Of a stretch of DNA of 7,103 nt, positions 4,953 through 7,103 are shown piece after piece. The notes below the pieces were generated by a model. The model made no database searches. It was not told the DNA's origin and saw nothing but the letters and a program-made list of their open reading frames with translations. The stretch is from Chloroflexota bacterium (GTDB lineage: Bacteria > Chloroflexota > Limnocylindria > Limnocylindrales > CSP1-4), in NCBI GenBank assembly GCA_025355255.1, contig JANYAA010000432.1, positions 1-7,103 of the forward strand, read 5' to 3'. How positions within the stretch are numbered: the stretch's first letter is position 1; each line of letters opens with the position of its first letter. A program made the translations under genes and the position numbers.

Positions 4953-6812
4953 ATGTCAGACCTGCCAATCTGGGAGCGCCGCTTCCGCTCGCCCATCCTG
5001 TCGTTCCCGTCGTGGGCCCCTGACGCGCCGGAGCGGCTCGTCGTCGCATCCACGGAGAGCGGCAGCTATCAGCTCCACGCCTGGGACCGCGTCACCGGGT
5101 TTCGGCACCGGGTGACGGATGACCCGGTTGGCGTGCTCTCCGGGCGGCCCACGCGGGACGGGACCGGCGTGATCTGGTTCCGGGACGCCACAGGGGCGGA
5201 GACGGGCTCGTTTGTCGTGTCGCCGTTTGACGGTGAGGCCGGATCTGCGGAGCCCGTGGAACTGCTGCCGGGGGTCCCCGTGGGGTGGAACGAGGGGTTG
5301 GCGGTTGGGCTGCGGCGGACGGTTGCGGCCATCAGCCGTGAAAGCGGGTACACGGTCTGGATCAGCGAGGACGGCGCGCCGGTACGCCAGTTGTATGCGC
5401 ACGAGCAGCCGGTGTGGCTCGTCGGGGGCATGGGCATGTCTGGCGCGGTGGACCGCGGGGCGCTCTCCGCGGATGACGCGGTGCTGGTCCTGGAGGTCTG
5501 CGAGGACGGGGACCTGATGCACCCGGCCCTGCGCGCCATCGACGCGTCCACGGGCGCCACCATTGCAGATCTGTCTGACGAGGGCCTGGCGCTGCACGGC
5601 GTCGGCTTCTCGCCGATGGCGGGCGATCGGCGGATGCTCATCGCGCACGAACGGACGGGGCATCGGCATCCGGCCATCTGGGATATCGCCACCGGCGTCG
5701 TGACGGACTTGGCCACCGGGCTGGATGGGGATCTGGAGCCATCAGGCTGGTGGCCGGATGGGTCGGCCGTGTTGGTCATCCAGATGGTGGAGGGGCGCAA
5801 CCGGCTGCACCGCCACCACATCGCTACCGGGGTCACCACGCTGCTGGACACGGAGCCCGGCTCCATCACCGGCGCCGCGGTTCGGCCGGACGGCTCTGTC
5901 TGGTATCGATGCCACAACGGGCTTCACCCGGCCGCGCTGCTGGTCGTGGGCTCATCGGTGCCGCTGCTGTCAGCCAACGGGCCTTCGGCGCCAGATGGTC
6001 GGGCGTTTGAGGCCTGGTGGTTCGCAAACCCGAAGGGCCAGCGGGTCCACGGGTTCCTCGTACACCCGGAGGGGCCGGGGCCGCACCCGGTGATCATGCG
6101 GGTGCACGGCGGGCCGCACTCCGTGGACATGGACCGGTGGGCGCCGGACATCCTGGCGCATGTGGATGCCGGGTTCCTCGTGGCGCAGGTCAACTACCGC
6201 GGGTCTGAGGGATTTGGCCAAGCGTGGCGGGACGAGCTGACCGGCAACATCGGCTTCCTTGAGCTTGAGGACGTGCTGGCGGGGCTGGACGACCTGGTTG
6301 CGCGCGGGTTAGCAGACCCAGCCCGGGCGGTGTTGGCCGGCTGGTCGTGGGGCGGGTACGTGACGCTGCTGGGCATGGGCAGGCATCCGGAGCGCTGGAT
6401 CTCCGGCATCGGCGGCGTCCCGGTGGCGGACTACGTGGCCGCGTACGAGGACGAGTCCCCCACCCTGCAGGCGCTTGACCGCTCGCTGTTTGGCGGGTCG
6501 CCATCGGAGATGCCCGAGTTGTACCAGGAGCGCTCGCCAATCACGTACGTGGATGCGGTGCGCGCGCCGCTGTTGCTCATGGCCGGGGAGAACGATTCGC
6601 GCTGCCCCATCCGCCAGGTGTGGAACTACGTGGGGCGGCTGCGGGAGCGCGGCATCGAGCCGCAGGTCTACACGTACGCCACGGGTCACGCCTCGTTTGA
6701 CATGGATGAGCGTGTGCAGCAGACGGCGATCGTGCTGGACTTCCTCGCGCGCACGGTGCCGGGCGCCCGGCGGCTCGAGGGCGTGGACGGGCAGGTCGGA
6801 CAACGGGGGTGA
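4953..6812 (+). CDS. S9-family serine peptidase (prolyl oligopeptidase / acylaminoacyl-peptidase type)
   Basis: The 619-residue protein has an N-terminal beta-propeller-like region (about 20-350, with repeated blades such as YQLHAWDRVTG and PAIWDIATG). A C-terminal alpha/beta hydrolase domain follows (about 365-605). The triad is complete: Ser465 in GWSWGGY, Asp548 in AGENDSRCP and His579 in ATGHASF. The oxyanion and substrate-pocket motifs HGGPHS (385-390) and NYRGSEGFG (414-422) are also present. Such enzymes cleave short peptides or acylated amino acids, with the propeller limiting access. No signal peptide or membrane span is seen, so it is probably cytoplasmic. The ATG at 4953 fits a leaderless start. 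The same frame is open far upstream, but that part is antisense to the ALDH gene. It lies divergent to the ALDH pair and convergent with deoC, with no clear functional tie. The exact specificity within S9 cannot be set from sequence alone. Confidence 0.93.
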   Translation: MSDLPIWERRFRSPILSFPSWAPDAPERLVVASTESGSYQLHAWDRVTGFRHRVTDDPVGVLSGRPTRDGTGVIWFRDATGAETGSFVVSPFDGEAGSAEPVELLPGVPVGWNEGLAVGLRRTVAAISRESGYTVWISEDGAPVRQLYAHEQPVWLVGGMGMSGAVDRGALSADDAVLVLEVCEDGDLMHPALRAIDASTGATIADLSDEGLALHGVGFSPMAGDRRMLIAHERTGHRHPAIWDIATGVVTDLATGLDGDLEPSGWWPDGSAVLVIQMVEGRNRLHRHHIATGVTTLLDTEPGSITGAAVRPDGSVWYRCHNGLHPAALLVVGSSVPLLSANGPSAPDGRAFEAWWFANPKGQRVHGFLVHPEGPGPHPVIMRVHGGPHSVDMDRWAPDILAHVDAGFLVAQVNYRGSEGFGQAWRDELTGNIGFLELEDVLAGLDDLVARGLADPARAVLAGWSWGGYVTLLGMGRHPERWISGIGGVPVADYVAAYEDESPTLQALDRSLFGGSPSEMPELYQERSPITYVDAVRAPLLLMAGENDSRCPIRQVWNYVGRLRERGIEPQVYTYATGHASFDMDERVQQTAIVLDFLARTVPGARRLEGVDGQVGQRG

Positions 6813-6849
6813 GTCGCGCCTGACTCAAACGGGCAATCGGCGCACCTAA

Positions 6850-6882
6850 CTCGGGGGCCGAACTCACGGTTCGCGGTCCGAG
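6850..6882. repeat. Imperfect inverted repeat in the convergent intergenic region
   Basis: CTCGG (6850-6854) pairs with CCGAG (6878-6882), and CGAAC (6859-6863) pairs with GTTCG (6869-6873) around the loop TCACG; the four bases between the stems on each side do not pair. It may contribute to 3'-end formation, but it is weaker than the hairpin at 6900-6927. Confidence 0.3.
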
Positions 6883-6899
6883 CCACGGTCGTGAAGCGC

Positions 6900-6927
6900 C
6901 CGCTTGAGTCAGCGTTGACTCAAGCGG
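6900..6927. terminator. Strong hairpin between convergent genes, probable bidirectional terminator
   Basis: A perfect 12-bp stem, CCGCTTGAGTCA against TGACTCAAGCGG, closes the 4-nt loop GCGT. It sits between the stop of the S9 peptidase (6812) and the stop of deoC (6964), where a shared terminator is expected. No T-rich tract follows on either strand, so it is not a textbook intrinsic terminator; U-tract-free terminators or mRNA 3'-end protection are possible. An extra copy of the arm core TGACTCAA occurs at 6821-6828. Confidence 0.5.
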
Positions 6928-6963
6928 AGTGCGGAGCCAGCAGCCTGGCCGCCGAGCGCCCTC

Positions 6964-7103
6964 TCAATCAAGCGTGAAGTCGTCCGGGCGCTGGTAGACG
7001 CCCGTGCGCTCCTTCTCGAGCTGCATCAGCACGTCGTTGAGCAAAGAAGACGCGCCGAAGCGGAACCAGTCGGGCGTCATCCAGCGGGGGCCGAGCGTCT
7101 CGT
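6964..7103 (-). CDS. deoC: Deoxyribose-phosphate aldolase, C-terminal fragment (rest beyond window)
   Basis: The reverse strand reads in one frame from the right edge to a TGA at 6964-6966 and gives 45 residues. The segment TPDWFRFGASSLLNDVLMQL followed by EKERTGVYQRPDDF is the characteristic C-terminal end of class I DeoC; the FRFGASSLLND stretch is the phosphate-binding end of the TIM barrel. DeoC cleaves 2-deoxyribose-5-phosphate to glyceraldehyde-3-phosphate and acetaldehyde in deoxynucleoside catabolism. The catalytic lysines lie outside the window. The ALDH pair on the same strand about 2.1 kb to the left is a natural metabolic partner for the acetaldehyde product. The intervening peptidase gene is on the opposite strand, so one continuous transcript is unlikely. 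The frame and family are clear despite the short length. Confidence 0.87.
   Translation of the reverse strand, partial: ETLGPRWMTPDWFRFGASSLLNDVLMQLEKERTGVYQRPDDFTLD

Noticed and set aside
1..7103. CRISPR arrays, tRNA/rRNA genes, riboswitches, insertion sequences
   Set aside because: I read for regular spaced repeats, tRNA-like T-loops and transposase motifs and saw none.

Overview
The window is GC-rich bacterial DNA with strong third-position G/C bias. Its genes suggest a free-living, high-GC Gram-positive-like or Chloroflexota-type organism. Chloroflexota or Actinomycetota are the best guesses, based on the deoC plus paired aldehyde dehydrogenase cluster, the probable leaderless starts and the ECF sigma factor followed by a multi-TM partner. 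No rRNA or other marker gene is present, so this is inference. No tRNA, rRNA, CRISPR array, insertion sequence or phage gene was seen.

Layout, left to right: (1) a TetR-family repressor on the minus strand, cut at its C-terminus by the window edge. A consensus TATAAT box and a perfect 21-bp palindrome precede it, which looks like an autorepression site. (2) A gene-free stretch of about 350 bp (410-758) with a 16/18 direct repeat, an 11-bp inverted repeat and hairpins. (3) A minus-strand two-gene operon: an ECF sigma factor (1751-2317) overlapping by ATGA a three-TM membrane protein (759-1754) that sits where an anti-sigma factor is normally found. An ECF-type promoter (GAAC, 17 bp, CGTC) lies just upstream. 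(4) A minus-strand pair of aldehyde dehydrogenase genes two bases apart: a complete catalytic enzyme (3345-4862) and a 300-residue, ALDH-like protein without catalytic residues (2440-3342). (5) A divergent plus-strand S9-family serine peptidase (4953-6812) with an intact Ser-Asp-His triad. (6) A convergent intergenic region with a 12-bp-stem hairpin. (7) The C-terminal end of a minus-strand deoC (6964-7103).

Functionally, deoC and the ALDH pair form a plausible deoxyribose catabolic module. DeoC splits deoxyribose-5-phosphate into glyceraldehyde-3-phosphate and acetaldehyde, and the ALDH would oxidise the acetaldehyde. The peptidase sits between them on the other strand and has no obvious link to the pathway. 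The most interesting points are the split, ALDH16-like organisation of the ALDH pair and the sigma factor with an unorthodox membrane partner. I found no clear evidence of a wholly new system.
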